A program made the translations under genes and the position numbers. 64,000 nt of DNA from JAMXLO01 sp963696645. GTDB taxonomy: Bacteria > Pseudomonadota > Alphaproteobacteria > Acetobacterales > Acetobacteraceae. The notes beneath the pieces are model-generated. The model was given only the letters and a program-made list of their open reading frames with translations. It did not search any database and was not told where the DNA came from. Each line of letters opens with the position of its first letter. Position 1 is the stretch's first letter. Of this stretch, positions 9,092 to 18,924 are shown one piece after another. Where the stretch lies: positions 372,001 through 436,000 of the forward strand of contig CAVOKY010000005.1 of NCBI GenBank assembly GCA_963696645.1. The letters run 5' to 3'.

Positions 9092-11164
9092 ATGACGGCT
9101 CCCCGCATGCCAAATGCTGCAACCGCGGTTGACATCGGCGTCGATATCGGCGGCACGTTCACCGACATCGTTTGCCGCCGTGCGGGCGAACCGATGCGGA
9201 CGCTGAAGATTCCCACCACGCGCGGCGATCCGAGCCAGGCGGTGCTGAACGCGATCACGCACCTGTCGCGTGACCTGGGCATCGCGGCGGCTGACATAGC
9301 GCGCTTCCTGCATGGCACGACAATCGCCACCAATGCGGTGCTCGAACGCAAGGGGGCGAAGATCGGCCTGATCACCAGCGAGGGCTTTCGCGACATCCTG
9401 GAGATTGGTTACCAGCTTCGGCAGGACCTGCACCGGATCAAGCTGGAGCCGGTCACGCCGGTGTTTCTGGCGCCTGGCGCGCAACGCAAGGAGGCGCACG
9501 AGCAGGTGTCGGCGCAGGGCGAGGTCATCATTCCGCTGGACGAGGCAACGGTGCGGCGTGCCGCAGCGGAGCTTGTCGCGGATGGCGTTCAGGCCATCGC
9601 GGTCTGCTACCTGTTTTCGTTCCTGCATCCGGCACATGAGCAGCAGACGCGCGAGCTGATCGAAGCGGCGCATCCTGGCATCGCCGTCTCGCTGTCGTCC
9701 GAGGTCGATCCGAGCTTCCGGGAATACGAACGCACCGTCGTGACTGCGTTCGATGCGTACATGAAGCCGATCGTCGGTCGCTATCTGGAGCGGCTGGAGG
9801 AAGGCTTGCGGGCGGCGCACGTCACCGCGCCGTTGCAGATCATGCAGTCGCGCGGTGGGCTTTCCGGCACGACTGTTGCGCGCAAGCGGCCGGTGCGGCT
9901 GTTTCTCTCGGGTCCCGCCGCGGGTGTGATCGGCGGCGCCATCGTGGGCCGGTCGTCCGGGCATCGCGACCTGATCACCATCGATGTCGGTGGCACGTCG
10001 AGCGACATCGCGTTGGTGGAAGGCGGCGAACCGGTCATTCGCGCGCAGGGCAGCATCGCCGGTTTCCCGGTGCGCGTGCCGATGGTCGATGTAAACGCGA
10101 TCGGTGCGGGCGGCGGCTCCATCGCATGGCTCGACGGCGCGGGAGGCTTGCGCGTCGGACCACAATCCGCCGGTTCCGAACCAGGTCCCGCGTGCTATGG
10201 TCGTGGCGGCGAAGCGGCAACAGTGACCGACGCGTCGGTGGTGCTTGGCTGGCTCGATCCGGCATATTTCGCCGGCGGTGCGGTTTCGCTCGATGCATCG
10301 TTGGCGCGCGCGGCGATCGAACGCGAGATAGCAAAACCACTGGGCCTATCTGTGGAAGATGCGGCGCTTGGGATCCATCGTGTCGTGAACGCACAGATGG
10401 TCGAGGGCATCAGGCTGGTATCGATCCGCCGCGGCCTCGACCCACGCCGTTTCACGCTGGTGGCTCTTGGCGGCGCGGGACCCATCCACGCCACGGCACT
10501 GGCGGCCGAACTCGGCATCGCGAACGTGCTGATCCCGCGTTACCCCGGCGTGCTGTCGGCTGCGGGGCTGCTTGCGGCGCCGATCGAACACGAGGTGGCA
10601 ACGGCGTTTCCGCGACCGCTTGCCGATCTTGCCTTCACCGATGTGCGCCACGTGCTGGACGAACTGGATCGTTCATGCGCGCGGCTGATGGCGGAGGAGA
10701 GTATCGGTGGGATGCCGGTATCGATCCAGTACTCCGCCGATGTCTGGTACATCGGCCAGTCCTATCATCTGGAAGTACCGCTCGCGGTGGATGCGCCGGA
10801 CCCGTTGTTCGTGCTATATCGTGACTTCCTGGCACTACACGACCGTATCTACGGCCATGCGACCGAACAGCCCGCCGCGATCGTCAACCTGCGCTCGGTG
10901 CATCGCGCCGGCGGCAGCGACCATCTGGACGAAGGCGCCTACCGTCCGCATGCCGTCGACACACGCAAGCCTTCGCGCGCGATCCGCGTCGCTGCCCCGC
11001 GCGAACCGGTACAGGCAGCGATCTTCCATCGCGCCGCCATGCCGGTCGGACTGGCGTTCGCCGGCCCGGCGATCGTGGAGCAGGACGACACCACGACGCT
11101 GGTGGAACCGGGCTGGCATGGAACGGTATTGGACAACGGCAATCTTCTGCTGGCACGAGGCTGA
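9092..11164 (+). CDS. hyuA: Hydantoinase/oxoprolinase subunit A
   Basis: This protein of about 690 residues contains the Hydant_A_N and Hydantoinase_A domains. It has VDIGGTFTDIV near the start, the phosphate loop GTTIATNAVLERKG, and a second ATPase motif at ITIDVGGTSSDIALVEGG. The family hydrolyses ATP to open cyclic amides such as N-methylhydantoin or 5-oxoproline, or activates ketones for carboxylation. Start choice is uncertain: ATG 9092 abuts GGAAGG, while ATG 9107 has it 15 bases away. The longer open frame to 8957 overlaps the MFS start and is unlikely. It is followed one base later by the B subunit. The substrate cannot be assigned. Confidence 0.9.
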   Translation: MTAPRMPNAATAVDIGVDIGGTFTDIVCRRAGEPMRTLKIPTTRGDPSQAVLNAITHLSRDLGIAAADIARFLHGTTIATNAVLERKGAKIGLITSEGFRDILEIGYQLRQDLHRIKLEPVTPVFLAPGAQRKEAHEQVSAQGEVIIPLDEATVRRAAAELVADGVQAIAVCYLFSFLHPAHEQQTRELIEAAHPGIAVSLSSEVDPSFREYERTVVTAFDAYMKPIVGRYLERLEEGLRAAHVTAPLQIMQSRGGLSGTTVARKRPVRLFLSGPAAGVIGGAIVGRSSGHRDLITIDVGGTSSDIALVEGGEPVIRAQGSIAGFPVRVPMVDVNAIGAGGGSIAWLDGAGGLRVGPQSAGSEPGPACYGRGGEAATVTDASVVLGWLDPAYFAGGAVSLDASLARAAIEREIAKPLGLSVEDAALGIHRVVNAQMVEGIRLVSIRRGLDPRRFTLVALGGAGPIHATALAAELGIANVLIPRYPGVLSAAGLLAAPIEHEVATAFPRPLADLAFTDVRHVLDELDRSCARLMAEESIGGMPVSIQYSADVWYIGQSYHLEVPLAVDAPDPLFVLYRDFLALHDRIYGHATEQPAAIVNLRSVHRAGGSDHLDEGAYRPHAVDTRKPSRAIRVAAPREPVQAAIFHRAAMPVGLAFAGPAIVEQDDTTTLVEPGWHGTVLDNGNLLLARG

Positions 11165-11165
11165 C

Positions 11166-12842
11166 ATGGACGTCGATCCGATCACGCTCGAGGTAATGCG
11201 CAACAAGCTCGACGGCATTGCCAACGAAATGCAGCTCACCCTGGTGCGCAGCGCCTTCTCCGCCATTGTGAAGGAAGGCCTGGACGCGTCGGCCAGCCTG
11301 TTCACGCTGCAAGGCGAAACGCTGGCACAGGCGTTGGCTGTGCCGATTCATCTCGGCGCGCTGACGCCGATGGTGGGGCGGCTGTTGCAGACGGTGCCAA
11401 CCGATCAGATGGGTGAAGGCGACATCTGGATCCTGAACGACCCCTATCTCGGCGGCACGCATCTACCGGACATCGCGATCATGATGCCGGTCTTCGCCGA
11501 TGGCCGCGTGATCGCAATCAGTGCGGCAATGACGCATCATCAGGATGTCGGTGGCATGGCGCCCGGCTCGACGCCGACCAACGCGACCGAGATTTTCCAG
11601 GAAGGCATTCGAATCCCGCTGTTGCAGTTCCGCAAGGGCGATACACTGAATGCGACACTGATCGCGATGCTGCGGCAGAACGTGCGCCTGCCCGATGTGC
11701 TGATGGGCGACATCAACGCACAGATCGCCGCCTGCACCATCGGCACCCGGCGTCTGGCCGAACTTGCCGGCAGCTTTGGACGCGACGAACTCCTGGCGTT
11801 GTTCGACGAACTGCTGAAGCGCTCCGAGGTGATGACGCGCCAGGCGCTGCGTGCGTTGCGGCCCGGTACCTACCGCCACGCGGATTATCTCGACAACGAC
11901 GGGATCGAGCTCGACAGGCTGGTGCGCATCGAGGTTGCGGTGACCATCGGCGATGGCACGATGACCTGCGACTTCACCGGCACATCGCCTCAGGTGCGCG
12001 GCCCGTTCAACTGCATGCCGTCCGGTTCCTACGCCGCCGCCTGCTTCGCCCTGCGCGCGGTGACCGACCCGGATGGCCGTATTCCCAACAATGGCGGCTG
12101 CTTCCGCCCGATCGCGTTCCATCTGCCGGAAGCCAGCCTGGTCAATCCGCGCGAACCGGCGCCCACCGGTTGCCGCACCTCAACGATCAAGCGCATCACC
12201 ACCTGCGTACTCGGCGCGTTGCGCCAGGTCGCGCCGGACCGTGTGCCGGCGGACTCCGGCAGCGAGATCGTCATCATGCATTTCGGCGGCGAGCGTTCCG
12301 ACGGACGGCGCTATGTGACGTCGCAGCTCCTGGTGGCGGGCAGCGGTGCATCAGCGCATCTGGACGGCGTGGATGTGATAGAGACGGATGCCAGCAATTG
12401 CCTGAATGTTCCAGCAGAGGCGCTGATGATGGAAGCGCCGATCCGCGTGCACCGAATCGCACTGCATCGCGATTCGGGTGGCCCGGGCAAAAGCCGAGGC
12501 GGGCTCGGTGGTGTGTTCGAATACGAACTGCTGGATGGCGAGACAACCGTAACGTATCGCGGCGAACGGCATCTGTGCGAGGCGGCGGGTGTCGACGATG
12601 GACTGGCTGGTGGTCGCGCCAGTGCAGTGATCCGCCGGGCAAACGGGGAACAGGAAGTCGTGAAATCGAAGATCGTTGCCACGCTGCGTAAGGGCGATCG
12701 GCTGGTGATCGCCACAGCCGGTGGCGGCGGTTACGGCTCACCGGCGCAGCGCGACCCGGCATTGGTGCAGGCCGACCTGCGCGACGGCAAGGTCAGCCTG
12801 GAAGCGGCACGCGAATTCTACGCGTATCGCGGCAACGCCTGA
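11166..12842 (+). CDS. hyuB: Hydantoinase B/oxoprolinase family protein
   Basis: This 558-residue beta subunit begins MDVDPITLEVMRNKLDGIAN, a hallmark start. It continues with NDPYLGGTHLPDI, the middle DFTGTSPQVRGPFN and the C-terminal RDSGGPGKSRGGLGG. The start ATG at 11166 follows the hyuA stop by one base, so the pair forms one operon and a heteromeric complex. The subunit holds the hydrolase or carboxylase active site, while subunit A couples ATP. Nothing in the neighbourhood fixes hydantoin rather than oxoproline as substrate. Confidence 0.92.
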   Translation: MDVDPITLEVMRNKLDGIANEMQLTLVRSAFSAIVKEGLDASASLFTLQGETLAQALAVPIHLGALTPMVGRLLQTVPTDQMGEGDIWILNDPYLGGTHLPDIAIMMPVFADGRVIAISAAMTHHQDVGGMAPGSTPTNATEIFQEGIRIPLLQFRKGDTLNATLIAMLRQNVRLPDVLMGDINAQIAACTIGTRRLAELAGSFGRDELLALFDELLKRSEVMTRQALRALRPGTYRHADYLDNDGIELDRLVRIEVAVTIGDGTMTCDFTGTSPQVRGPFNCMPSGSYAAACFALRAVTDPDGRIPNNGGCFRPIAFHLPEASLVNPREPAPTGCRTSTIKRITTCVLGALRQVAPDRVPADSGSEIVIMHFGGERSDGRRYVTSQLLVAGSGASAHLDGVDVIETDASNCLNVPAEALMMEAPIRVHRIALHRDSGGPGKSRGGLGGVFEYELLDGETTVTYRGERHLCEAAGVDDGLAGGRASAVIRRANGEQEVVKSKIVATLRKGDRLVIATAGGGGYGSPAQRDPALVQADLRDGKVSLEAAREFYAYRGNA

Positions 12843-12876
12843 CAGCTGTTCGTAGCGCAGCGGGACCGCAGCTTGA

Positions 12877-14025
12877 TCAGGCGACCTGCCAGCGTGCTGT
12901 GCCAGTGCGTCGGCTGAGGCTGATTGCGGAGCGATCGACCCATCGCTGGAACAACATGGCCGCCAATAGAGTGAGTGCGAGAAAGACGGCAAACGCCACC
13001 GCCGTCGATAAGGATGTTGGCATATATCGGTGCAGACCGACGAAGGCCGCGCAGACGACAGTGAACAGGATCGGGAAGTGCAGAAGGTAAATGCTGAACG
13101 ACAGACGACCGAGGTGACGACAGGCAGTGCTTTCCAGCATCGGCCAGACCAGAGGGCACCAAAGGACCCCGAGAAATAGCACGACGGCGCCGAGTTGGCT
13201 CTGGAACTGGAACAGGTTCGGTGCGCTGGCCAGTTCGGTACGGCTGAGCCATAGGCGCAGCGCTTCGACGACATGCCAGTCCTTTGTGGCGCATAACGCA
13301 AGGCCAAGAAATAGCAGTGAAGCGCCAATGCATCCCCTCGCCAACCCTGCCCCGCTCCGTGGCAGAGGGAACAGGTGGCCCAGCACGAACAGGAACATCG
13401 GATGCGTGCCGAACAACAGCGCGGTGACGACGATCGCGGCGCGATGCAGCCAGGTGGAATATGCGCGCAGCGATACCAGGCAAAGCACCAGCAACGAGCC
13501 ATATAGTTCCAGATGCAACGACCAGAACGGCGCATCGAGCGAGTGCTCCATCAATGTCAGATGGTCAGCCAGTGGCGTGAACAGCGTCGCCTCGCGATAG
13601 CCTAGCAGCAGGCTGTCCAGTCCGATCTCGCGGACGAGATGCACCAGCGTCGGCGCGCCGCTGGAGTCCATCGCCAGCCACGCGGAGCCAGACAACCGAG
13701 CGGCGTGTAGATGCGCGTCCGGCAGCAGTGCCAGCAGCATCGTGGCGATCACAGCGGCAGCGGCGACCGGAATGCCCAGACGCACCAAGCGCTTGCCCAG
13801 TTTGGCCAGGAAGCCGCCGGGGCGCGCGAACGATGGCGTCAGCACCGCGCCGCTGATCAGGAAGAACACGTAAACCGCGGTGTGGCCGTCGAACAGCAAG
13901 CGCAGCGGCGGCCAGGCGTGCTCCGCAGTGTCCGGCATGAAGGCGCTGACGAAGTGCAGCAGCACCACCTGCATCGCCGCGATGCCGCGGAGGCCTTCCA
14001 AATACTGCACCTTGCCGGACCGCAT
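12877..14025 (-). CDS. Acyltransferase 3 family integral membrane protein (OafA/YrhL-like)
   Basis: This 382-residue multi-helix membrane protein begins with the family motif YLEGLRGIAAMQVVLLHF, whose His is the proposed catalytic residue. It continues with GHTAVYVFFLISGAVLT. About ten hydrophobic segments follow, including FSIYLLHFPILF. Members O-acetylate polysaccharides, lipopolysaccharide or antibiotics at the inner membrane. It is convergent with hyuB and is divergent from the GST gene across 71 bp. The acceptor molecule is unknown. Confidence 0.88.
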   Translation of the reverse strand: MRSGKVQYLEGLRGIAAMQVVLLHFVSAFMPDTAEHAWPPLRLLFDGHTAVYVFFLISGAVLTPSFARPGGFLAKLGKRLVRLGIPVAAAAVIATMLLALLPDAHLHAARLSGSAWLAMDSSGAPTLVHLVREIGLDSLLLGYREATLFTPLADHLTLMEHSLDAPFWSLHLELYGSLLVLCLVSLRAYSTWLHRAAIVVTALLFGTHPMFLFVLGHLFPLPRSGAGLARGCIGASLLFLGLALCATKDWHVVEALRLWLSRTELASAPNLFQFQSQLGAVVLFLGVLWCPLVWPMLESTACRHLGRLSFSIYLLHFPILFTVVCAAFVGLHRYMPTSLSTAVAFAVFLALTLLAAMLFQRWVDRSAISLSRRTGTARWQVA

Positions 14026-14096
14026 CGCCGAGGCTTATCGCGCTGCCGGCCGCGCTGCGATAGGTTGCCTGCCACCTGCAACGCCGGAGCAACCGC

Positions 14097-14747
14097 GTGA
14101 CCAACACCACCCTGGCTGACGGGCTTACCTTGTTCGGCAGCTTTACCTCGAGCTCGTCCTACAAGCCGATGCTGTATCTGGCGCTGGCGCGGCTGCCGTT
14201 CAGCTTCCGCACAGTGAACCTGAAATACGGCCTGCAGAAGCAGCCGGAGTACCTGGCGGTGAACCGTTACGGCCACGTGCCGGCGTTGCGCCATCGTGGG
14301 CTGACCATCGTACAGTCCAACGTCATCCTGGATTATCTGGCGCGCACCACCGGCCACTTCGCCGGCCGCACCGAACAGGAGCAGTGGACCGCGCGCGAAT
14401 GGCTGTCGTGGGAGGCCGACAACATCACCAACGTCGCCAAGGTGCGGCACTACAGCCGGTTCCGCGAGGTCGATCCGGCGGTGATGGCGTATTTCCGCCC
14501 GTTGGCGGAAGCGGCGATCGGCTTCGTCGATGCCGCGCTGGCCGGGCGCGAGTGGCTGGTCGGCGATGCACCGACGGTTGCCGATATCGGCTGCTGGGGC
14601 CGCATGGTGTTCATGGCCGAGGGCGGGCAGGAGATCGGCCGCTGGCCGAATGTCGAGGCGTGGTCGCACCGGCTGGCAGCGATGCCGGGTTATGCGTTGC
14701 CATACGATCTGATTCCGAAGAAGGACCGGGAGATCGCGCCGGATTGA
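14097..14747 (+). CDS. Glutathione S-transferase family protein
   Basis: This 216-residue GST starts with GTG (14097). The N-terminal thioredoxin-like domain contains SSYKPMLYLALARLPF and the cis-proline/glutathione site region YGHVPALRHRGLTIVQSNVILDYL, where SN replaces the usual E-S. The all-helical C-terminal domain ends with LVGDAPTVADI, the conserved N-capping box. Ser residues near position 17-20 could serve as the catalytic residue. There is no pathway partner next to it. Confidence 0.88.
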   Translation: MTNTTLADGLTLFGSFTSSSSYKPMLYLALARLPFSFRTVNLKYGLQKQPEYLAVNRYGHVPALRHRGLTIVQSNVILDYLARTTGHFAGRTEQEQWTAREWLSWEADNITNVAKVRHYSRFREVDPAVMAYFRPLAEAAIGFVDAALAGREWLVGDAPTVADIGCWGRMVFMAEGGQEIGRWPNVEAWSHRLAAMPGYALPYDLIPKKDREIAPD

Positions 14748-14786
14748 GCCGATGCTTGCCGGCGTGGGCCAAGACGCTTGTTCGCC

Positions 14787-15949
14787 CTACGCCCTGGCCA
14801 GCATCATATCGTGCGCAGCCAGCCGTCGGTGCAGCAGATACATCGGGATGGCCAGTGCCGATACCACAGCCGCGGCCAGCAACGCACCCTCCGGTCCACC
14901 ATACAGATCAGCCGCCCGGCCGCACAGCGCTGGTACCACTGTCCCACCGGCGTAGTACAGCGAATAGAACAGCCCCATACCGACGGCACGGTTCTCGGGG
15001 CGCGCCGACAGCGTGCCGACCGCCATGATCACCCCGGGATGGAACGACCCTACGATGCCGATCAGCACCGCCAACGACAGGGGCCAATCCAGCAGTGCAG
15101 TGCCGCCAATGCCGACTACCAAAGCCAGAGTCCCCAGCATGAAGATGCGGAAAGCGCCGAAGCGACTGGCGAGCTCGCCGCCGACCATGGTCGCCGGCAC
15201 GTTTCCCCAGGTAGCGATGGTCAGTACCAGCCCGGTCAGCACCAACCCCTCGCCGCGCACTGCCATGACCGACGGGACGTAGGAGGTGTAACCGGAATAG
15301 CCGGCGGTATACGCCGTCCAGATCAGCCCCGCGATCGCGAGCAGCAGACACTCGCGTCCGCTCGGCAGGGAGAACGCGCGCGGCACCGGCGCCGCGTGGG
15401 GCGCGGGTCGGAAGCTGGCCAGGAACAGCACCAGTGCGACCGCCATCGGCACCGCGTCGCTCAGAAATCCGGCCTGCCAGCCATAGGCGAGAGCCAGAGC
15501 CGGAAGGACAAGCTGGGCAAGACCAACGCCGATCGGATACGCCGCGACCGAGACGCTGACTGCCAGCATGAAGTGCCGGCCGCTGAACCAGTCCGCGATG
15601 ATCTTGTTCTGCAGCACGATCATGGCGACGGCGCCGACCCCGGCGACGCTGCGCCCGATGCCGGTTGGCCCGGCGGCCACCGCACTGACCACCGGGCCCA
15701 GCACCATCAAGGCGAGCCCGCAGCCCAGCAGAAGGCGATCGCCGAAGCGGCGGGCCAGCAACCCGAGCGGCAACGCCAGGAACGCGCCAACAGCATGTAG
15801 GCGCCAATCAGCGTGCCCAACGTCGCGTAGTCCAGTTGCAACCGCCGCACCAGATCCGGGCCGAGGGTTGCAACGGTCTGGAACTGGTAGCCGAAGCCGA
15901 TGCGAGCGAGCGCTATCACGGCGAGTATCAGCCAGGGCCGCACGCCCAT
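14787..15949 (-). pseudogene. MFS transporter (12 TMS type), one frameshift (possible sequencing error)
   Basis: The first 80 or so residues (MGVRPWLILAVIALARIGFG to LIGAYMLL) and the remaining 330 (FLALPLGLLARRFGDRLLLG onward) lie in two frames, with a shift at a GG pair near 15787-15788. The total length of 1163 nt is one base short of a multiple of three. Joined, they make a usual-length major facilitator with a motif-A-like GLLARRFGDR between helices 2 and 3. Restoring one G would give continuous coding. The substrate is unknown. It is on the minus strand, convergent with the GST gene. Confidence 0.8.
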
Positions 15950-15971
15950 ATTCCCTCCCGGAGAAGACCCA

Positions 15972-16463
15972 CTATGGGGCCGGCCGCTTCTTCATTTTGA
16001 CGAACGTTGGCTCGGCATAGCCGGGATGCGCGTGGCGCGTCGTCTCAACGAACCCGCAGCCGGCGAATAGTCGGCGGTTGTCCAGCAGCACCAGACGCGA
16101 GCTGAGATGAATTGACCGCAAGCCCATGCCCAGCGCCGCCACCTCGGCCGCTGCCACCAGTGCCTTGGCGATACCGCAGCCACGCCAGGCCGGCGCCACG
16201 GCCAGCCGGCTCAGGTAAAGCCCGGCCTCCTGCTCGATCCACAGTGCCGATCCCGCCAGTTCGCCGCCGTCCACTACCGCTACGGCGCCACCACCAATGC
16301 GCAGATGCAGCGCGACATCGTCCGCGGTCACGTGCACGGCCGATGGCGGCGGGTCCGTGGCGGCCGACTGGGCGGCGAAGGCGGTACGGATCAGGGCGGC
16401 CACCGCCGGGGCGTCCCGGACCGCCATCGAACGCAGCAAAAACCCGGCTTTCGGCAGAGTCAC
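15972..16463 (-). CDS. GNAT family N-acetyltransferase
   Basis: This 163-residue GNAT has its acetyl-CoA pyrophosphate-binding motif at LAVAPAWRGCGIAKALVAAA (R-G-C-G-I-A) followed by a helix. The C-terminal end LFAGCGFVETTRH is typical of the family. The frame begins with GTG at 16463 without an obvious ribosome-binding site; ATG 16427 would cut into the first strand and is less attractive. The substrate is not predictable. It is divergent from hslO by 46 bp. Confidence 0.82.
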   Translation of the reverse strand: MTLPKAGFLLRSMAVRDAPAVAALIRTAFAAQSAATDPPPSAVHVTADDVALHLRIGGGAVAVVDGGELAGSALWIEQEAGLYLSRLAVAPAWRGCGIAKALVAAAEVAALGMGLRSIHLSSRLVLLDNRRLFAGCGFVETTRHAHPGYAEPTFVKMKKRPAP

Positions 16464-16509
16464 GCAGCGGACGGTAGCCCGATCAGCCGAGCATGCCTAT
16501 CTTGGGACG

Positions 16510-17469
16510 ATGTCCGATACACCTGCCTTTCTCGACGGCGATCGTCCGCCGGTGCCCAACATTGTCGTGCCGCGCGGCGTCGTGCCGTTCCACCTGCCAA
16601 GCCGCCCGGTACGCGGCCGGCTGGTCCGTCTGGGTCCGCTGGCGCACGCACTGCTCACGAGGCGATCGAGCCATCCCGTCGTCACGAAACTCGCCGGCCA
16701 GTCTCTGGCACTGGCCGCAGCGCTCTCCACGGCGCTGAAGTTCCGTGGCTCGTTCAGCGTACAGGCCAAGGGCGACGGGCCGGTGTCGATGCTGCTGGCC
16801 GACTGCACCGACACCGGCGCCCTGCGCGGCTACGCTCGGTGCGATCCCGGCAAGCTCGAGGAACTGCTGCGCGCCGATCCATCGCCCGCGGCCGACCAAC
16901 TTCTCGGCCGCGGCTATCTCGCCTTCACGGTCGACCAAGGGCCGGAGCAGAACCGCCATCAGGGCATCGTCACCATCGAAGGCGGCAATCTGGCCGAAAT
17001 GGCGCTGCACTACTTCCGCACCAGCGAACAGCTCCGCTGCTTCGTGCACCTCGCCTGCGATGAGACCGCCGATGGCTGGCGCGCCGGCGCACTGGTGCTG
17101 GAAAAGATTGCCGGCGCGGGCGGCATCGATCCCGAGCTGGATACTGACGCGCAGGACGAAAGCTGGCGCACTGCCACGATCCTCGCCGCGACGCTGACCG
17201 ACGCGGAATTGCTCGACGCTGCACTGTCGGCCGACCACCTGCTGTATCGGCTGTTCCATAGCGAAGGTGTCGCGATCGACCGGGCGCGCGCCCTGTCGTA
17301 CGGCTGCCGCTGTTCGCGAGCTCGGCTGGTTGGCATCCTGGAAGGCTTCCCCAGCGACGACCTCGACCACATGGCGGTGGACGGCGACATCGTCATGACC
17401 TGCGAATTCTGCAACTACGACTTCCGTTTCCCCCGTCGGGACGTGCGCGGCCGCAGTGCCGCATCCTGA
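16510..17469 (+). CDS. hslO: Hsp33 family molecular chaperone
   Basis: This 319-residue redox-regulated holdase binds unfolding proteins under oxidative stress in the cytosol. The C-terminal zinc switch is visible as C-R-C in YGCRCSRARLVG and C-E-F-C in MTCEFCNYDFRF, giving the CxC plus CxxC tetrad of Hsp33. The N-terminal domain has FRGSFSVQAKGDGPVSMLLAD. I chose ATG 16510 because the upstream extension to 16297 lies over the start of the divergent GNAT gene. Confidence 0.94.
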   Translation: MSDTPAFLDGDRPPVPNIVVPRGVVPFHLPSRPVRGRLVRLGPLAHALLTRRSSHPVVTKLAGQSLALAAALSTALKFRGSFSVQAKGDGPVSMLLADCTDTGALRGYARCDPGKLEELLRADPSPAADQLLGRGYLAFTVDQGPEQNRHQGIVTIEGGNLAEMALHYFRTSEQLRCFVHLACDETADGWRAGALVLEKIAGAGGIDPELDTDAQDESWRTATILAATLTDAELLDAALSADHLLYRLFHSEGVAIDRARALSYGCRCSRARLVGILEGFPSDDLDHMAVDGDIVMTCEFCNYDFRFPRRDVRGRSAAS

Positions 17470-17500
17470 CCGCGCGCCCGCCCGATATCCCGGAGTTCCC

Positions 17501-18124
17501 ATGGCAATCCGCGTTCTGACCCGCCGCTCTTCCCTGTTGCTGCCGTTTCTGCTGGCGGCTTGCAGCGAGCGGCCGGGGCCGGATTTTCCACCGCTGCACT
17601 ACAGCTATCTGACACCATTGCGCCTGAACGTCGCCGCCGTGCGGATCGAGCAGCACTTCGTGCCGTCCGGCGTTGCCCCCGACGTCAGCCAGCTCGATCC
17701 GATGCCCCCGGTGCTGGCCCTGCGCAACATGGCGGCTGACCGACTTCAGGCGTTTGGCAGTTCCGGCCAGGCAGTGTTCATCATCCAGGACGCATCCCTG
17801 GTTCGCCAGAACGACACCATCGTCGGCAACATGGCGGTAGAACTCGACATCTATACATCCGCCAATACGCGTGCGGGTTTCGCCGAAGCCCGTGTGTCGC
17901 GCACGTATACCGGGGACGCGGATGATCCGGCGACACTGTACGACATGACGAAGCAGATGATGGACACGATGAACGTCGAGTTCGAATTCCAGCTTCGCCG
18001 CTCACTGCATGACTGGCTGTTGCCCGCGGGTGCCGCTCCGGTGCCGGTGCAACAGCAACCGCTCATCCAACAGGTGCCACTGAACCAGCCAACGCCCCTT
18101 GGACAACCATCCCAGCGTCCGTAA
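17501..18124 (+). CDS. Conserved hypothetical lipoprotein
   Basis: This 207-residue protein has a lipoprotein signal peptide ending L-L-A-A-C (Cys21), which predicts acylation and membrane anchoring. The mature part is soluble and ends in a Gln/Pro-rich tail (PVQQQPLIQQVPLNQPTPLG). I do not recognise a characterised family. It starts 31 bases after hslO, with CGGAG before the ATG, so it may be cotranscribed with it. Confidence 0.75.
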   Translation: MAIRVLTRRSSLLLPFLLAACSERPGPDFPPLHYSYLTPLRLNVAAVRIEQHFVPSGVAPDVSQLDPMPPVLALRNMAADRLQAFGSSGQAVFIIQDASLVRQNDTIVGNMAVELDIYTSANTRAGFAEARVSRTYTGDADDPATLYDMTKQMMDTMNVEFEFQLRRSLHDWLLPAGAAPVPVQQQPLIQQVPLNQPTPLGQPSQRP

Positions 18125-18177
18125 GCACCGTCCCCCTGTCACCGCGAGCAGCGCCGCGCCTTGTCGGGAGGGCGCAC

Positions 18178-18822
18178 TCAGCTATCGCCGCCCACCGTCC
18201 TGCCCTGACCGATCATAGCCAGCACTTCGCGGCGCGTCGTCGGGTCCTCGCGAAATGCACCCAGCATCCGGCTGGTCACCATGGTGACGCCCGGCTTGTG
18301 CACGCCGCGCGTTGTCATGCACTGGTGTGCCGCCTCGATCACTACCGCCACGCCGCGCGGCTCCAGCACCTGCTGGATCGTGTTGGCGATCTGCGCGGTC
18401 AGCTTCTCCTGGATCTGCAGGCGCCGCGCATAGGCATCGACCACGCGCGCCAGCTTGCTGATTCCCACCACGCGCCGATGCGGCAGGTAGGCGACATGCG
18501 CGCGGCCGATGATCGGCACCATGTGGTGCTCGCAATGGCTCTCCAGACGGATATCGCGCAGCAGCACGATCTCGTCGTAGCCGTCGGTCTCCTCGAACGT
18601 GCGTTCCAGAAGTGCCACGGGATCGACGGCGTACCCGGCGAAGAACTCTTCGTAGGCGCGGGCGACACGGGCCGGCGTGTCGATCAGCCCCTCACGCGAA
18701 GGGTCGTCGCCGGCCCAGCGCAACAGGGTGCGGATCGCGTCCTCGGCTTCCTGCCGTGTCGGTCGGTCGGTCGTGGCTGCGGGCTCGGCGACGAAGCCGG
18801 GTGCGGGCGTGATGATGTTCAC
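18178..18822 (-). CDS. folE: GTP cyclohydrolase I
   Basis: This 214-residue enzyme converts GTP to 7,8-dihydroneopterin triphosphate, the first step of folate synthesis. The zinc ligands fit Cys97 and His100 in ESHCEHHMVPIIG and Cys168 in HQCMTTRG. The start is GTG 18822, because GGAAGG lies eight bases upstream and the frame beyond it lacks conservation. An alternative ATG at 18912 would add 30 Arg/Pro-rich residues. It is downstream of, and in the same direction as, apaG. Confidence 0.94.
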   Translation of the reverse strand: MNIITPAPGFVAEPAATTDRPTRQEAEDAIRTLLRWAGDDPSREGLIDTPARVARAYEEFFAGYAVDPVALLERTFEETDGYDEIVLLRDIRLESHCEHHMVPIIGRAHVAYLPHRRVVGISKLARVVDAYARRLQIQEKLTAQIANTIQQVLEPRGVAVVIEAAHQCMTTRGVHKPGVTMVTSRMLGAFREDPTTRREVLAMIGQGRTVGGDS

Positions 18823-18924
18823 CGCGGGGTCCTTCCAGACGAGGGTAGCAGGCCGTGGCGATAAAACCTGACGCCGCCGGTCGGGATATGAGGCCCGCGC
18901 CGGGGCACACAACCCCGCGAGCGG

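Noticed and set aside
12738..13535. 265-codon Cys/Trp-rich frame inside the acyltransferase region
   Set aside because: Out-of-frame shadow on the same strand as the acyltransferase; composition is unlike protein.
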